From: Limnocylindrus sp040397235
GTDB lineage: Bacteria > Chloroflexota > Limnocylindria > Limnocylindrales > Limnocylindraceae
Reading direction: 5' to 3'
Length of the DNA: 64,000 nt
Assembly: GCA_040397235.1 (NCBI GenBank)
Contig: JBBAWH010000001.1
Span: 186,001-250,000, forward strand
This document shows, in pieces, positions 7,953 to 15,810 of the stretch (position 1 is its first letter; each line of letters opens with the position of its first letter). The notes under the pieces were generated by a model. That model worked only from the letters and a program-made list of their open reading frames with translations, had not been told where the DNA came from and ran no database searches. The position numbers were made by a program, and so were the translations under genes.

Positions 7953-8683
7953 CGCGTACCCCCTTTGCTGATCAGGGTGCCGACCTTCTCGCCGCGCACC
8001 GCCTTCAGAATATTCTCGTGGGCGTCAAGGTCAAAGACCACGATCGGCAGGTCATTCTCCATGCAGAGCGAGACGGCGGCGGCATCGAGGACGCGGAGCC
8101 CATCAACCAGCACCTGCCCGTAGGTGATCGCTGGATACCGCTTCGCATCGGGATACTTGACTGGATCCTTGTCGTAGACGCCGTCGACCTTGGTAGCCTT
8201 CAACACGACCTCAGCGCCAATCTCCACCGCGCGCAGCGCTGCAGCCGTGTCGGTGGTGAAGTACGGGTTCCCCGTGCCGGCCACAAAGATAACCACGCGC
8301 CCCTTCTCGAGGTGCCGCACGGCGCGTCGGCGGATGTACGGCTCGGCGACCTCATTCATGTCGATGGCGGTCATCACTCGCGTTGGGACTCCTGCGCGCT
8401 CAAGTGCGTCTTGGAGGGCGAGACCATTCATCGCTGTAGCGAGCATGCCGATGTAGTCGGCGGTGGCGCGATCCATGCCAGTAGCGGTTGCTGCAGCCAT
8501 GCCACGGAAGATGTTTCCGCCGCCGACCACGATGCCAACCTGCACACTGAGCGCCGTCACTGCCTTCACCTGTTCGGCAACGAATGCGACGACTTCAGGA
8601 TCAACACCGTACTCAAGCTTCCCGAGGAGTGCCTCCCCGGAGAGCTTCAGCAGAATTCGCTGATAGCGTGTGGTTTCGGTCAT
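7949..8683 (-). CDS. pyrH: UMP kinase
   Basis: PyrH phosphorylates UMP to UDP, the entry to UTP and CTP synthesis. It belongs to the amino-acid-kinase fold family and is unlike eukaryotic UMP/CMP kinase. The phosphate-binding motif LLKLSGEALLG lies near residues 11-21, the glycine-rich VGGGNIFRG near 53-61, and KATKVDGVYDKDP in the C-terminal half. The length of 244 is normal. ATG 8683 is preceded by GGTGGAGG. A hairpin separates it from tsf. Confidence 0.97.
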   Translation of the reverse strand: MTETTRYQRILLKLSGEALLGKLEYGVDPEVVAFVAEQVKAVTALSVQVGIVVGGGNIFRGMAAATATGMDRATADYIGMLATAMNGLALQDALERAGVPTRVMTAIDMNEVAEPYIRRRAVRHLEKGRVVIFVAGTGNPYFTTDTAAALRAVEIGAEVVLKATKVDGVYDKDPVKYPDAKRYPAITYGQVLVDGLRVLDAAAVSLCMENDLPIVVFDLDAHENILKAVRGEKVGTLISKGGTR

Positions 8684-8695
8684 GCCGCCTCCACC

Positions 8696-8713
8696 GCCCC
8701 AATCATGTGGGGC
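8696..8713 (-). other. Intercistronic hairpin between tsf and pyrH
   Basis: GCCCCA pairs with TGGGGC around a six-base loop, starting directly after the tsf stop codon and ending before the pyrH ribosome site. There is no U-run, so it is not a classical terminator. It could trim or protect the 3' end of the r-protein/EF-Ts message or reduce pyrH expression relative to tsf. Confidence 0.45.
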
Positions 8714-9310
8714 CTACAGCTCCTCGCCGAGTGCGTAGCGCACGAAGCGCCGCACTCGGATGTTCTCACCAATCGTGGCAATTGCGTTCGTAATCAGCTG
8801 AGCAACCGTCTCGTCACCGTCGCGGAACGGCTGATCGAGAAGGCAGACCTCTTCGAACCACTTGCGGAGTTGGCCCTCAACGATTTGCGCCCGCATCGCC
8901 TCTGGCTTCTTGGCGAGCGCCTCATCCTCAAGGAGTGCGGCGCGCTTCGCCTCGAGTGCAGCGGCAGGGATCTGCTCCTGGCTGACATAGAGCGGGTGAA
9001 GTCCTGCAATCTGCATCGCAATGTCTTTCACCAACTTCTGGAACTGCTCATTGCGCGCCACGAAGTCCGTCTCACAATTGATCTCGAGAAGCACGCCGAC
9101 GCGGCCGCCGGTATGGATGTACGAAGAGACGAGTCCCTCACGTGCATCTCGACCGGCCTTCTTCGCGGCGGCGGCTAAGCCAGCCTCACGAAGTGCCAGT
9201 ACGGCCTTCTCAACATCGCCGCCGCACTCTTCGAGTGCGCGCTTGCAATCCATCATCCCAGCGCCTGTGCGCTCGCGTAGGTCTCGTACCGCCTCTGCGC
9301 TAATCGCCAT
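8714..9310 (-). CDS. tsf: Elongation factor Ts
   Basis: EF-Ts is the guanine-nucleotide exchange factor for EF-Tu. The N-terminal UBA-like domain carries LRERTGAGMMDCKRALEE (residues ~10-28). The core contains CETDFVARNEQF, with the TDFV motif that contacts EF-Tu. At 198 residues it is the short form with a single core subdomain seen in several phyla, against ~280 in E. coli. ATG 9310 has an AAGGAGG site. It follows rpsB by 10 bases. Confidence 0.96.
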   Translation of the reverse strand: MAISAEAVRDLRERTGAGMMDCKRALEECGGDVEKAVLALREAGLAAAAKKAGRDAREGLVSSYIHTGGRVGVLLEINCETDFVARNEQFQKLVKDIAMQIAGLHPLYVSQEQIPAAALEAKRAALLEDEALAKKPEAMRAQIVEGQLRKWFEEVCLLDQPFRDGDETVAQLITNAIATIGENIRVRRFVRYALGEEL

Positions 9311-9320
9311 GGTGGCCTCC

Positions 9321-10190
9321 TTACACTGCTGGGGTGGTGCCGACGGCGGGCGCAGGCTCCTCGTCAGGCGAGAAGCTCAGCGTGCCGGTAGCACTCAGCG
9401 CGGCAACGAGGTCGTCCTGCACATCTGAAGACTCGGGTGCATCTGCGGCGTTCTCAGCAGCTGCTGCTGCGGCCTCTTGCGCCTCAAGTTCAGGCAAACG
9501 TGCGGCGCGAATCGCAGCGCCTTCGATCACCGCATCAGCAACGGCGGTGCAGATCAAGCGAATGCACTTGATCGCGTCGTCATTTACTGGGATCGGATAG
9601 GTGAGCAGATCGGGATTAACGTTGGTGTCGGCGGTGCCGACAACAGGGATCCCGAGCTTGTTCGCCTCAATCGCGGCGAGGGTCTCGCGGCTTGGGTCAA
9701 TGATGAAGACCATGCCTGGGGCCTTGCGCAAACGGCGCATGCCGCCGAGCGCTCCGCGAAGCTTCTCCAGCTTGTCGCCAAGCTTGGACGCCTCTTTCTT
9801 CGACATGATGGCGAACTCGCCAGCCTGCTCTCGAGCCTCAAGCTGCTCCATGAGGGTGAGGCGCTTACGAATCGTCATGAAGTTGGTGAGCATGCCGCCG
9901 AGCCAGCGCTTGATCACGTATGGCTGGCCGGCGCGGGTCGCCTCGTCCTGAATCGGAGCCTGCGCCTGCTTCTTGGTACCGACGAAGAGAATGGTCTCCC
10001 CGTTTGCGCTCGCGTCGCGCACGGCGTCGAGGGCAATTTGCAGGCGCTTCGCACTCTTGGCGAGGTCGAGGATGTGGATCCCGTTGCGCTGCGCGAAGAT
10101 AAACGGCGCCATCTTGGGATTCCATCGGCGTGTCTGGTGCCCGAAGTGGGCTCCGACCTCGAGGAGGTCGCGCATCGTTACTGGTGCCAT
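9321..10190 (-). CDS. rpsB: 30S ribosomal protein uS2 with acidic Ala-rich tail
   Basis: uS2 binds the 30S head-body junction. The chosen start is ATG 10190 (MAPVTMRDLLEVGAHFGH), four bases after AAGGAGAACT. The frame stays open to 10247, but that part is leader. The core ends near residue 235 and is followed by about 50 residues rich in Ala, Glu, Asp and Pro that canonical uS2 lacks. Similar tails occur on S16, L19 and S6 here. It is the first gene of the rpsB-tsf-pyrH operon, with its own leader and candidate promoter. Confidence 0.96.
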   Translation of the reverse strand: MAPVTMRDLLEVGAHFGHQTRRWNPKMAPFIFAQRNGIHILDLAKSAKRLQIALDAVRDASANGETILFVGTKKQAQAPIQDEATRAGQPYVIKRWLGGMLTNFMTIRKRLTLMEQLEAREQAGEFAIMSKKEASKLGDKLEKLRGALGGMRRLRKAPGMVFIIDPSRETLAAIEANKLGIPVVGTADTNVNPDLLTYPIPVNDDAIKCIRLICTAVADAVIEGAAIRAARLPELEAQEAAAAAAENAADAPESSDVQDDLVAALSATGTLSFSPDEEPAPAVGTTPAV

Positions 10191-10283
10191 AGTTCTCCTT
10201 GCACGGTTATTCCACCGCGGGGCGCCGTCACGACCCCGAAGGGCCACCGTAGTGAGGCGTCTTGTTCCGCGTGCGTATTTCGA

Positions 10284-10331
10284 CCCCTTGCGGGGGCGGA
10301 CGTCCGATTCGGACGCTCGGGAATCCTAGCA
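10284..10331 (-). promoter_or_regulatory. rpsB promoter and structured leader
   Basis: The minus strand reads TGCTAGGAT (extended -10) at 10331-10323, just past the yraN stop. The ~125-base leader then forms two hairpins: CGTCCG/CGGACG with a 3-base loop (10315-10301) and CCCC-GCAA-GGGG, a GNRA tetraloop (10295-10284). No good -35 is visible. The structure suggests autogenous control by S2, known in other bacteria through unrelated leaders, but this is inference. Confidence 0.5.
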
Positions 10332-10346
10332 CGGGGCGCCGAGCCC

Positions 10347-10721
10347 CTAGGCGACCCCGCGAACGAGGCGGAGCCGCTCGCGCCCGGGGCTGCCGAGCAC
10401 GAGGAGGAGGTCGATGCGGCACCCCTCTGGGAGGTGGGCACGCTGCCGCCGCAGAGCCCGCATCTTACGTGCCCCCAGGAGCTCTGACGGCGAGGCGGCA
10501 CCCACGGAGCCACGGCGCCGCACCTCGATGGCAACGAGGAGGCCGCGCGGGTCACGCGCGAGCAGGTCCACCTCAAGTTGCCCGAGTCGGAGGTTGCGCG
10601 AAAGGATCACCCAGCCGCTGCGAGCCAGGGATCGCGCCGCAAGAGCTTCGGCCTCACGACCGACGATTGCACGCTGCGCACTGCTGACTGCCACTTCGAC
10701 ATGTTCAGGCCAGCCGCGCAC
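10347..10721 (-). CDS. yraN: YraN family protein (UPF0102, predicted endonuclease fold)
   Basis: A small protein with the restriction-endonuclease-like fold of UPF0102, of unsettled function, often near rnhB. The family pattern is visible: GREAEALAARSLARSGWVIL, then LGQLEVDLLARD, then LLVAIEVRRRG. The core E/D-x-E-x-(K) layout is there, but the usual Lys of the VEVKTR motif is Arg here. The start is taken as GTG 10721, 20 bases after the rnhB stop with GGGAG upstream. An internal GTG at 10694 is possible. It is the last gene of the rplS-rnhB-yraN run. Confidence 0.82.
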   Translation of the reverse strand: MRGWPEHVEVAVSSAQRAIVGREAEALAARSLARSGWVILSRNLRLGQLEVDLLARDPRGLLVAIEVRRRGSVGAASPSELLGARKMRALRRQRAHLPEGCRIDLLLVLGSPGRERLRLVRGVA

Positions 10722-10741
10722 CTATCGCGTACTCCCTAGAT

Positions 10742-11413
10742 TTAGCCTCGAGGCGACAGCCCGAGGCGTGCTGCAACCGGCGCATAGGTGCGGCGATGAT
10801 GCGGCGTCACGCCGAGCGCATCGAGCGCTGCAAGGTGTGCGGGGGCTGGATAGCCCACATTCGATTCCCAGCCGTATCCGGGGTAGCGCAGTGAGAGTTC
10901 GGCCATGAGCTTGTCGCGAAGCACCTTCGCGACGATGGAGGCACAGGCGATCGCATAGACCGACTGATCGCCGCGGACGACCGTCGCGTGTGGTCCGATC
11001 AGGTCGCGGAGTTCGCGCGCGCTACTCCCATCGACGAGGGCAAAGTCTGGCGCCGCCCCCCTTCTGCGAGAGAGTTGCGCTACGGCACGAGCCATCGCGC
11101 GATGTGATGCTGCGCGGGGGTTGATGCGTTCTACCTCTCGCGCTGAAGCGGCGCCGATACCGATGGCGAGCGCAACGTCTCGGATCTGCTGCGCGAGCAC
11201 GACGCGGCGCGCTGGCGTCAGCATCTTCGAATCGCGAACGCCTCGGATCGGATCCCCTGCAGGCATCAAAATGGCGCAGGCCACGACAGGTCCGGCGAGC
11301 GGGGCAAGGCCTACCTCATCAATGCCGATGACGGCACGTTCAGGATGACCGTGGCGTAGCTCAAGTTCGCGAGTTGGCAGTGTGCGGCCACTCTTGGGCC
11401 GCAGGTCGCTCAC
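10742..11413 (-). CDS. rnhB: Ribonuclease HII
   Basis: RNase HII removes RNA from RNA-DNA hybrids and starts removal of misincorporated ribonucleotides. The active-site carboxylates are visible in GIDEVGLAPLAGP (Asp and Glu), in the first half of the protein in VDGSS, and in IACASIVAKVLRD near residue 160. DSKML also matches the family. The length of 223 is typical. The GTG start overlaps the rplS stop by four bases; rplS-rnhB-yraN is a common arrangement. Confidence 0.95.
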   Translation of the reverse strand: MSDLRPKSGRTLPTRELELRHGHPERAVIGIDEVGLAPLAGPVVACAILMPAGDPIRGVRDSKMLTPARRVVLAQQIRDVALAIGIGAASAREVERINPRAASHRAMARAVAQLSRRRGAAPDFALVDGSSARELRDLIGPHATVVRGDQSVYAIACASIVAKVLRDKLMAELSLRYPGYGWESNVGYPAPAHLAALDALGVTPHHRRTYAPVAARLGLSPRG

Positions 11414-12066
11414 TCCGGAGCCTTCTCCGATTCCTCAGCGACTGGCGCCTCAACAGGCGCGCCCTCTTCGGTGGCGACTTCGGCGTTCACCTCGGCCGCT
11501 TCAGCAACTGGCGCCTCAACGACTGGAGCTTCGGCAACGACCTCGGCTGCAGTTGTAGCAGCGGCGGCCTCTTCAGCAGCAACGGCTGCGGCGGCGGTAG
11601 CGGCTACTGCGGCCTCTTCCGTTGCAACCACTGCGGCGGCTGCGGCGATCACGGCGTCAGCTTCGTCCTTGATGGCCTTCTTTGCGGCGGCCTTGACCTG
11701 ATTCTTGGCAATGTCGGTGGCGCTATCGCGGCGCTCGCGGAGCGACGACTGCTTGCCAACACGATCGCGGAGGAAGTAGAGCTGGGCCCGGTTCGATACA
11801 CCGTGGCGGACCACTTCAATCTTCTCGATGCGTGGGCTGTGCACCTTGAAGGTTCGCTCGACGCCAACGCCTGAGGCGATGCGTCGGACGGTGATGTTCA
11901 AGCCGAGTCCGCCGCCGCGCAGGCGCATGACGGTGCCCTCGAATACCTGAATGCGCTCTCGGTTCCCTTCAACGACCTTTGCCGACACCTTGACGGTGTC
12001 GCCGGTCTTGATCTCCGGGAGATCGCTCTTCATCTGGGCGTCGGTCAGCGTGCGGATCAGATCCAT
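11410..12066 (-). CDS. rplS: 50S ribosomal protein bL19 with long Ala/Val/Glu tail
   Basis: bL19 sits at the 30S-50S interface. The first ~115 residues are a complete L19 with the conserved segments FEGTVMRLRGGG and VHSPRIEKIEVVRHG. They are followed by about 100 residues of almost only Ala, Glu, Val and Thr (starting near IKDEADAVIAAAA), which no standard L19 has. Its acidic alanine-rich character matches tails on S16, S2 and S6. ATG 12066 is preceded by GGAG. Its own promoter and leader hairpin lie directly upstream. Confidence 0.95.
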   Translation of the reverse strand: MDLIRTLTDAQMKSDLPEIKTGDTVKVSAKVVEGNRERIQVFEGTVMRLRGGGLGLNITVRRIASGVGVERTFKVHSPRIEKIEVVRHGVSNRAQLYFLRDRVGKQSSLRERRDSATDIAKNQVKAAAKKAIKDEADAVIAAAAAVVATEEAAVAATAAAAVAAEEAAAATTAAEVVAEAPVVEAPVAEAAEVNAEVATEEGAPVEAPVAEESEKAPE

Positions 12067-12083
12067 AGTTAGTCTCCGTGGTG

Positions 12084-12127
12084 GCCGACAGAACCTGTCG
12101 GCGCGGGCGGTGAGAATAGCACAGCCC
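12084..12127 (-). promoter_or_regulatory. rplS promoter and leader hairpin
   Basis: GGGCTGTGCTATTCT (12127-12113) holds an extended -10 TGCTATTCT. The same 15 bases recur in front of the tRNA cluster (46296-46282). The short leader contains a perfect 8-bp hairpin GCCGACAG/CTGTCGGC with a 3-base loop at 12102-12084, 17 bases before the rplS start. L19 leaders are known RNA families in Bacilli and Flavobacteria; whether this one is related is not visible. Confidence 0.6.
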
Positions 12128-12142
12128 CCCTGGGGCCTCCCC

Positions 12143-12832
12143 TTATGACCCCTCGCTCCCCTTCGCAGGCTTGGCGAGGTCAGGACGCTGGCGCTGGGTG
12201 CGGCGGACCGCCTCCTCGTGCCGCCAGGCGGCTACTCCAGCGTGGTTCCCTGAGAGGAGGATCTCGGGGACCCCCACCCCACGGAATTCGGCGGGGCGGG
12301 TGAACTGGGGGTACTCCAGAAGTTCCCCAGAGAACGACTCCTCGGAGAGTGACGCGGCATCAATGGCGCCTGGGACGAGACGCAGGATCGCGTCACAGAG
12401 GACGATCGCCGCCGGCTCGCCACCGGAGAGGACGAAGTCGCCGATGCTCAGTTCGAGATCCACATAGGCGCGGACGCGGTCATCCACCCCTTCGTAGCGA
12501 CCGCAGATGATGATCAGATGTGAGGCTGCCGCCAGCGCGCGGACGCGTGGCTGCCGCAGGCGTTTGCCGCCCGCATCGAAGAGGATCACGGTGGAGTCTG
12601 GGCCGCGCAGCGCGTCGATCGCATCAACAAGCGGCTCTGGTCGCAGGAGCATCCCCGCCCCGCCGCCATACGGCTCATCGTCGACCGAGCGGTGCTTCCC
12701 GATCCCCCAGGTGCGTAGATCGTGGCAGGTGAGGGTGGCCAAACCGCGCTCAAGGGCACGCGCGGGGATGCTGGCGGAGAGCGCCGACATGATCGTTTCC
12801 GGGAAGAGTGAGATCACATCAATCTTCAGCAC
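12143..12832 (-). CDS. trmD: tRNA (guanine-37-N1)-methyltransferase
   Basis: TrmD methylates G37 of tRNAs reading CNN codons and prevents +1 frameshifting. The SPOUT trefoil-knot motifs are clear: PYGGGAGM, IIICGRYEGVDDRV and LSIGDFVLSGGEPAA. The start chosen is GTG 12832 (VLKIDVISLFPE), with GAGG upstream and 16 bases after rimM. An ATG at 12856 that overlaps rimM by 8 bases would add 8 residues. The order rpsP-khpA-rimM-trmD-rplS is classical. Confidence 0.94.
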   Translation of the reverse strand: MLKIDVISLFPETIMSALSASIPARALERGLATLTCHDLRTWGIGKHRSVDDEPYGGGAGMLLRPEPLVDAIDALRGPDSTVILFDAGGKRLRQPRVRALAAASHLIIICGRYEGVDDRVRAYVDLELSIGDFVLSGGEPAAIVLCDAILRLVPGAIDAASLSEESFSGELLEYPQFTRPAEFRGVGVPEILLSGNHAGVAAWRHEEAVRRTQRQRPDLAKPAKGSEGS

Positions 12833-12848
12833 TGCCGGACCTCGCCAC

Positions 12849-13490
12849 TCATGCATCACCTGCTGGGGGCTTCGCGGCACGCTGCTTCGGCCGGCGCGAT
12901 GCCTTTGCGGCACGCAGCGAGGCGATGCTGCCAGGCGTCTTCTCTGGACCACGCCGACGAACTGGCTTTGCGGTTCGAACCGTGAGCTCTGACCCCGTGA
13001 GATCGGCAACGATGCGCCCTTCGCGTGGCGCGAACTCCACGATCACCGACGCAACGGCCGGCAGGTCAATCTCTCCCCCATCTGGCGTTCGTACGACATA
13101 CACCTCGGCGCCGCCTGCGCGATAGAGATCATGAACTTCACCGATGATTTCACCTTGAGGGTCGCGCACCGTCACTCCAATCACTTCGTCCCAGAGTACG
13201 CGGTCTGGTGGGATCTGCACCTGGGCGGCTGGGATCGTGAGGTAGGCACCAACAAGTCGTTCGCCCGCCAACCGACTCTGCACCTCACCGACGCGAATAA
13301 AGAGGCCTGGGGAGCTAGGGGTTACCTCGAGGATTGTGAGGACGCGCTCAGAGCCTTCAACAGAGAGACGAGCACCAGGAAGAAAGCGCTGCTCGGGAAG
13401 GTCGGTTAGGACCTCGAGACGAAGGGTGCCATCAAGACCGCGAACGCCGCGCACCTGCGCAACGCGCAGGTCCGTCGTTACATCAGCCAA
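12849..13490 (-). CDS. rimM: 16S rRNA processing protein RimM
   Basis: RimM assists maturation of the 30S head and binds S19. The N-terminal barrel domain spans about residues 5-85. The C-terminal PRC-barrel starts near VLWDEVIGVTV and includes GEVHDLYRAGGAEVYVVRTPDGGEIDLPAV. A basic tail of ~45 residues rich in Arg, Lys, Ala and Pro extends past the usual ~170-residue end. It overlaps khpA by 8 bases and leads into trmD. Confidence 0.93.
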   Translation of the reverse strand: MADVTTDLRVAQVRGVRGLDGTLRLEVLTDLPEQRFLPGARLSVEGSERVLTILEVTPSSPGLFIRVGEVQSRLAGERLVGAYLTIPAAQVQIPPDRVLWDEVIGVTVRDPQGEIIGEVHDLYRAGGAEVYVVRTPDGGEIDLPAVASVIVEFAPREGRIVADLTGSELTVRTAKPVRRRGPEKTPGSIASLRAAKASRRPKQRAAKPPAGDA

Positions 13491-13716
13491 TTTCGAGGAC
13501 GTAGTTCTCTCCGGTGCGATTTGAAACGACCTTCAACAGGCTGCGCATCGCCTTGGCAATGCTGCCGTTGCGCCCGATGACTCGGCCCATGTCCTCTTCA
13601 TCAACGACAAGGCGCAAGATGATGGAGTCGCCATCCTCTTCGACCTCAACGCTGACACCGTCTGGATTATCGGCAAGGGACTTTGCGACATATTCAACAA
13701 GTTGCGCTGCTGCCAC
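13483..13716 (-). CDS. khpA: KH-domain RNA-binding protein KhpA
   Basis: A 77-residue single-KH protein. KhpA, with KhpB, binds many RNAs and affects cell elongation in Gram-positive species. The GxxG RNA-binding loop is IGRNGSIAKAMRSLL near residues 46-60, preceded by the VDEEDMGRV strand typical of the family. The GTG start at 13716 follows the rpsP stop with no gap. The rpsP-khpA-rimM order supports the call. Confidence 0.94.
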   Translation of the reverse strand: MAAAQLVEYVAKSLADNPDGVSVEVEEDGDSIILRLVVDEEDMGRVIGRNGSIAKAMRSLLKVVSNRTGENYVLEIG

Positions 13717-14235
13717 TTACGCCTCCTCGGCGGCAGGTGCCGCCTCTGCTGGTGCCTCTTCGACAACGGGTGCAGCTTCAACAGCCGCGACTTCCTCTAC
13801 CGGTGCAGCTTCGGCGACAGGAGCAGCTTCAGCCGGAGCGGCCTCAGGGGCTGCAGCATCAGCGGTTGCTTCGACAGCGGCCTCTGGTGCGGCCTCAACG
13901 ACCACCGTTGGCTCATCGACAACTGGACGCGTCCCAGGCTTGGTGTAGCCCGGCGTTGCAGCCTTCGCCAACGTCTTGCCGCCCGTGGCAATTCCGCCGG
14001 CGCGCGCCTTGGTGATCAACTTGCCGACCACGTCAGATGGCTGTGCGCCCTTGGCGATCCAGGCATCAACCTTGGCGAGATCAAGCACCAGCGTCATCGG
14101 CTCAGTGCGTGGGTTGTAGTGGCCGAGAATTTCCAGTGAGCGACCATCTCGTGGCGAACGGCGATCAGTGGCAACCACGCGATACGATGGCTGCTTAGAT
14201 GCGCCCACGCGGGTCAAACGGATCCGAACACTCAT
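13717..14235 (-). CDS. rpsP: 30S ribosomal protein bS16 with Ala/Pro/Glu-rich tail
   Basis: bS16 is an early 30S assembly protein. The core (residues 1-~80) is standard, beginning MSVRIRLTRVGASKQPSYRVV and including RDGRSLEILGHYNPR. It is followed by a linker and about 60 residues of Ala-Pro-Glu-Val repeats, doubling the usual 80-90 residue length. ATG 14235 lies 11 bases after GGAGG. Between them a four-codon frame (ATG CAT CAG GGA TGA) ends on the rpsP start. Confidence 0.95.
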   Translation of the reverse strand: MSVRIRLTRVGASKQPSYRVVATDRRSPRDGRSLEILGHYNPRTEPMTLVLDLAKVDAWIAKGAQPSDVVGKLITKARAGGIATGGKTLAKAATPGYTKPGTRPVVDEPTVVVEAAPEAAVEATADAAAPEAAPAEAAPVAEAAPVEEVAAVEAAPVVEEAPAEAAPAAEEA

Positions 14236-14283
14236 CCCTGATGCATCCTCCGAGGCGCCGCCCCTTACGGTGCGGCTGGTGGT

Positions 14284-14332
14284 CCTGGCGTTGCCAGGGG
14301 GTCAGTCCGTGAATCCTAGCCGCTCAGCGGCT
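14284..14332 (-). promoter_or_regulatory. Candidate rpsP promoter and leader hairpin
   Basis: A -10 TAGGAT (14318-14313) within GCTAGGATTC recurs in the rpsB and secD promoters. It is overlapped by the inverted repeat AGCCGCT/AGCGGCT (14332-14318), which could be an operator. The leader then holds CCTGGC-AAC-GCCAGG (14298-14284). No convincing -35 is seen, and the element lacks the TGN extension found at other sites. Confidence 0.4.
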
Positions 14333-14354
14333 CGGGCGCATCCCTCCCCGTGGA

Positions 14355-15788
14355 CTAGCGTCGTTTGCCACCCTTTTTCGCCCGCTTTTCACGCTTCGCC
14401 GCTTTAGGAGGGATCCGCCCGCCCGCGTGCTTGCCAGGGAGGCCTCCGCCGCCGCCCATCAACCGGCTCGGGTCTCCGCCACCGGCGCGTCGCATCAGGG
14501 TGCGCATCTCCTCGAGTCGCTTGACCAGCCGATTGACCTCCTCGATCGCTCGCCCCGCCCCTGCGGCAATCCGCCGCCTTCGCGGCAGGGTCAAGAGGGC
14601 TGGGTCACGCCGTTCGGCGGGGGTCATCGAAAGGATGATCGCCTCCGTGCGCTTCAGTTCACCGCTGGCGACGGCGGCCTCGGCCTGCTCGGCCATCCCG
14701 CCCATCCCAGGGATCATCTTGACAACCTGGCCGATCGGCCCGAGCGATGCCATTTGGCGGAGTTGGCCGAGAAGATCGTCGAAGGTCATCCCGCCACGCA
14801 GTGCACGAGCCTCTACCGCCTTCGCGCGGACCTCGGCATCCGGCGCCGCGAGCGGTCCAATCTCGGCGTCGCGGACGCGCTCGGCCAGCGTTGCAAGATC
14901 GCCCATGTCGAGAATGCGGTTGGCAATGCGCTCGGGATGGAAACGCTCCAGTGCATCGGAGCGCTCACCGGTGCCCACATAGACGACCGGGATTCCTGCA
15001 CCGCCGGCAATCGAGAGTGCGGCACCACCGCGCGCATCTCCGTCAAGTTTGGAGAGGATGAGTCCCGTCGGCTCAGCCACGGTCTTAAATCCTTCGGCGA
15101 TCGCCAGGGCTGACTGACCGGTGGCCGCGTCGAGAACCAAGAGCCGCTCGCGCGGCTTCGTCGCGTCACGAAGGTCGCGCAACTCTTCCAGGAGCTCGTC
15201 GTCGAGGGTGGTGCGCCCTGAGCTGTCGATGATCACAACGTCAAGGCCGAGGCGTCGGGCTGCGGCGATGGCACGCGTTCCAATCTCTGCCACTGGCGTA
15301 CCGAGTGGTTCGCGATGCATTGGCACCTTGATTGCAGCGGCCAAGGTTGCGAGCTGCTCTGCCGCTGCCGGTCGACGTGGGTCGGCGGCAACGAGCAGCG
15401 GACGTCGGCCATCTTTCGCCAGGCGGTAGGCAAGCTTTGCCGCCGTTGTTGTTTTACCCGCACCTTGCAAGCCGAGCAGAAGGATGGTGGCTGGTCGCTC
15501 GCGCAGGTCGAGGTCGCGACCAGAGCCACCCAGCGTCTCCGTCAGCGCGCTGTGCAGGATTCCGAGCATGCGCTCGCCAGCGCCTAAGCCGCCGACGATC
15601 TCGCTTGCGCGCGCTCGCTCGCCGATGCGCTCCAACAGCTGCGCAACAACGGGCATCGCAACATCTGCGCCGACCAGGGAGGTGCGAATGTCGGCAAGGC
15701 CGGCCTCAAGGTCGGCGGCACTGATTCGCCCGCTCCCCGTAAGGCGGCGGAGTGAGGCCCGAAGACTGCTACCGAGCGCGTCAAACAT
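14355..15788 (-). CDS. ffh: Signal recognition particle protein Ffh
   Basis: Ffh binds signal sequences with 4.5S RNA and docks to FtsY. The NG domain spans about residues 1-295, with the P-loop GLQGAGKTTTAAKLA near 109, VAADPRRPAA, DSSGRTTLD and SKLDGDARGG. The M domain follows with GMGGMAEQ and a basic RNA-binding region, then a Gly/Lys/Arg-rich tail. The length of 477 is slightly above the usual ~450 owing to that tail. The ATG is preceded by no ribosome site. A -10 TACACT ends exactly 6 bases before it, so the mRNA is predicted to be leaderless. Confidence 0.96.
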   Translation of the reverse strand: MFDALGSSLRASLRRLTGSGRISAADLEAGLADIRTSLVGADVAMPVVAQLLERIGERARASEIVGGLGAGERMLGILHSALTETLGGSGRDLDLRERPATILLLGLQGAGKTTTAAKLAYRLAKDGRRPLLVAADPRRPAAAEQLATLAAAIKVPMHREPLGTPVAEIGTRAIAAARRLGLDVVIIDSSGRTTLDDELLEELRDLRDATKPRERLLVLDAATGQSALAIAEGFKTVAEPTGLILSKLDGDARGGAALSIAGGAGIPVVYVGTGERSDALERFHPERIANRILDMGDLATLAERVRDAEIGPLAAPDAEVRAKAVEARALRGGMTFDDLLGQLRQMASLGPIGQVVKMIPGMGGMAEQAEAAVASGELKRTEAIILSMTPAERRDPALLTLPRRRRIAAGAGRAIEEVNRLVKRLEEMRTLMRRAGGGDPSRLMGGGGGLPGKHAGGRIPPKAAKREKRAKKGGKRR

Positions 15789-15810
15789 GTCGAGAGTGTA
15801 CGCTCGCGCG
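15789..15810. promoter_or_regulatory. Bidirectional mirror-image promoter for ffh and the MFS gene
   Basis: Only 22 bases separate the two ATGs. To the left (minus strand) TACACT is followed by CTCGAC and the ffh ATG. To the right TACGCT is followed by CGCGCG and the MFS ATG. The two -10 hexamers overlap at the central TA, and both lie 6 bases from their start codon, the spacing expected if A of ATG is +1. A partial -35 (TTCGAG, 17 bases) exists for ffh only. Confidence 0.55.

Noticed and set aside
9477..10487. Plus-strand frame of 336 codons across rpsB and its leader
   Set aside because: It is antisense to S2 and yraN, and its composition is what a GC-rich complement gives. No ribosome site or family signal.
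11374..11874. Plus-strand Gly/Cys-rich frame
   Set aside because: It is the complement of the GCx-rich alanine tail of rplS, which reads as Gly/Cys/Ser in the other frames. The same applies to 13702-14139 opposite rpsP.
15484..15810. Upstream extension of the MFS frame
   Set aside because: It is antisense to ffh; the protein becomes membrane-like only after ATG 15811.
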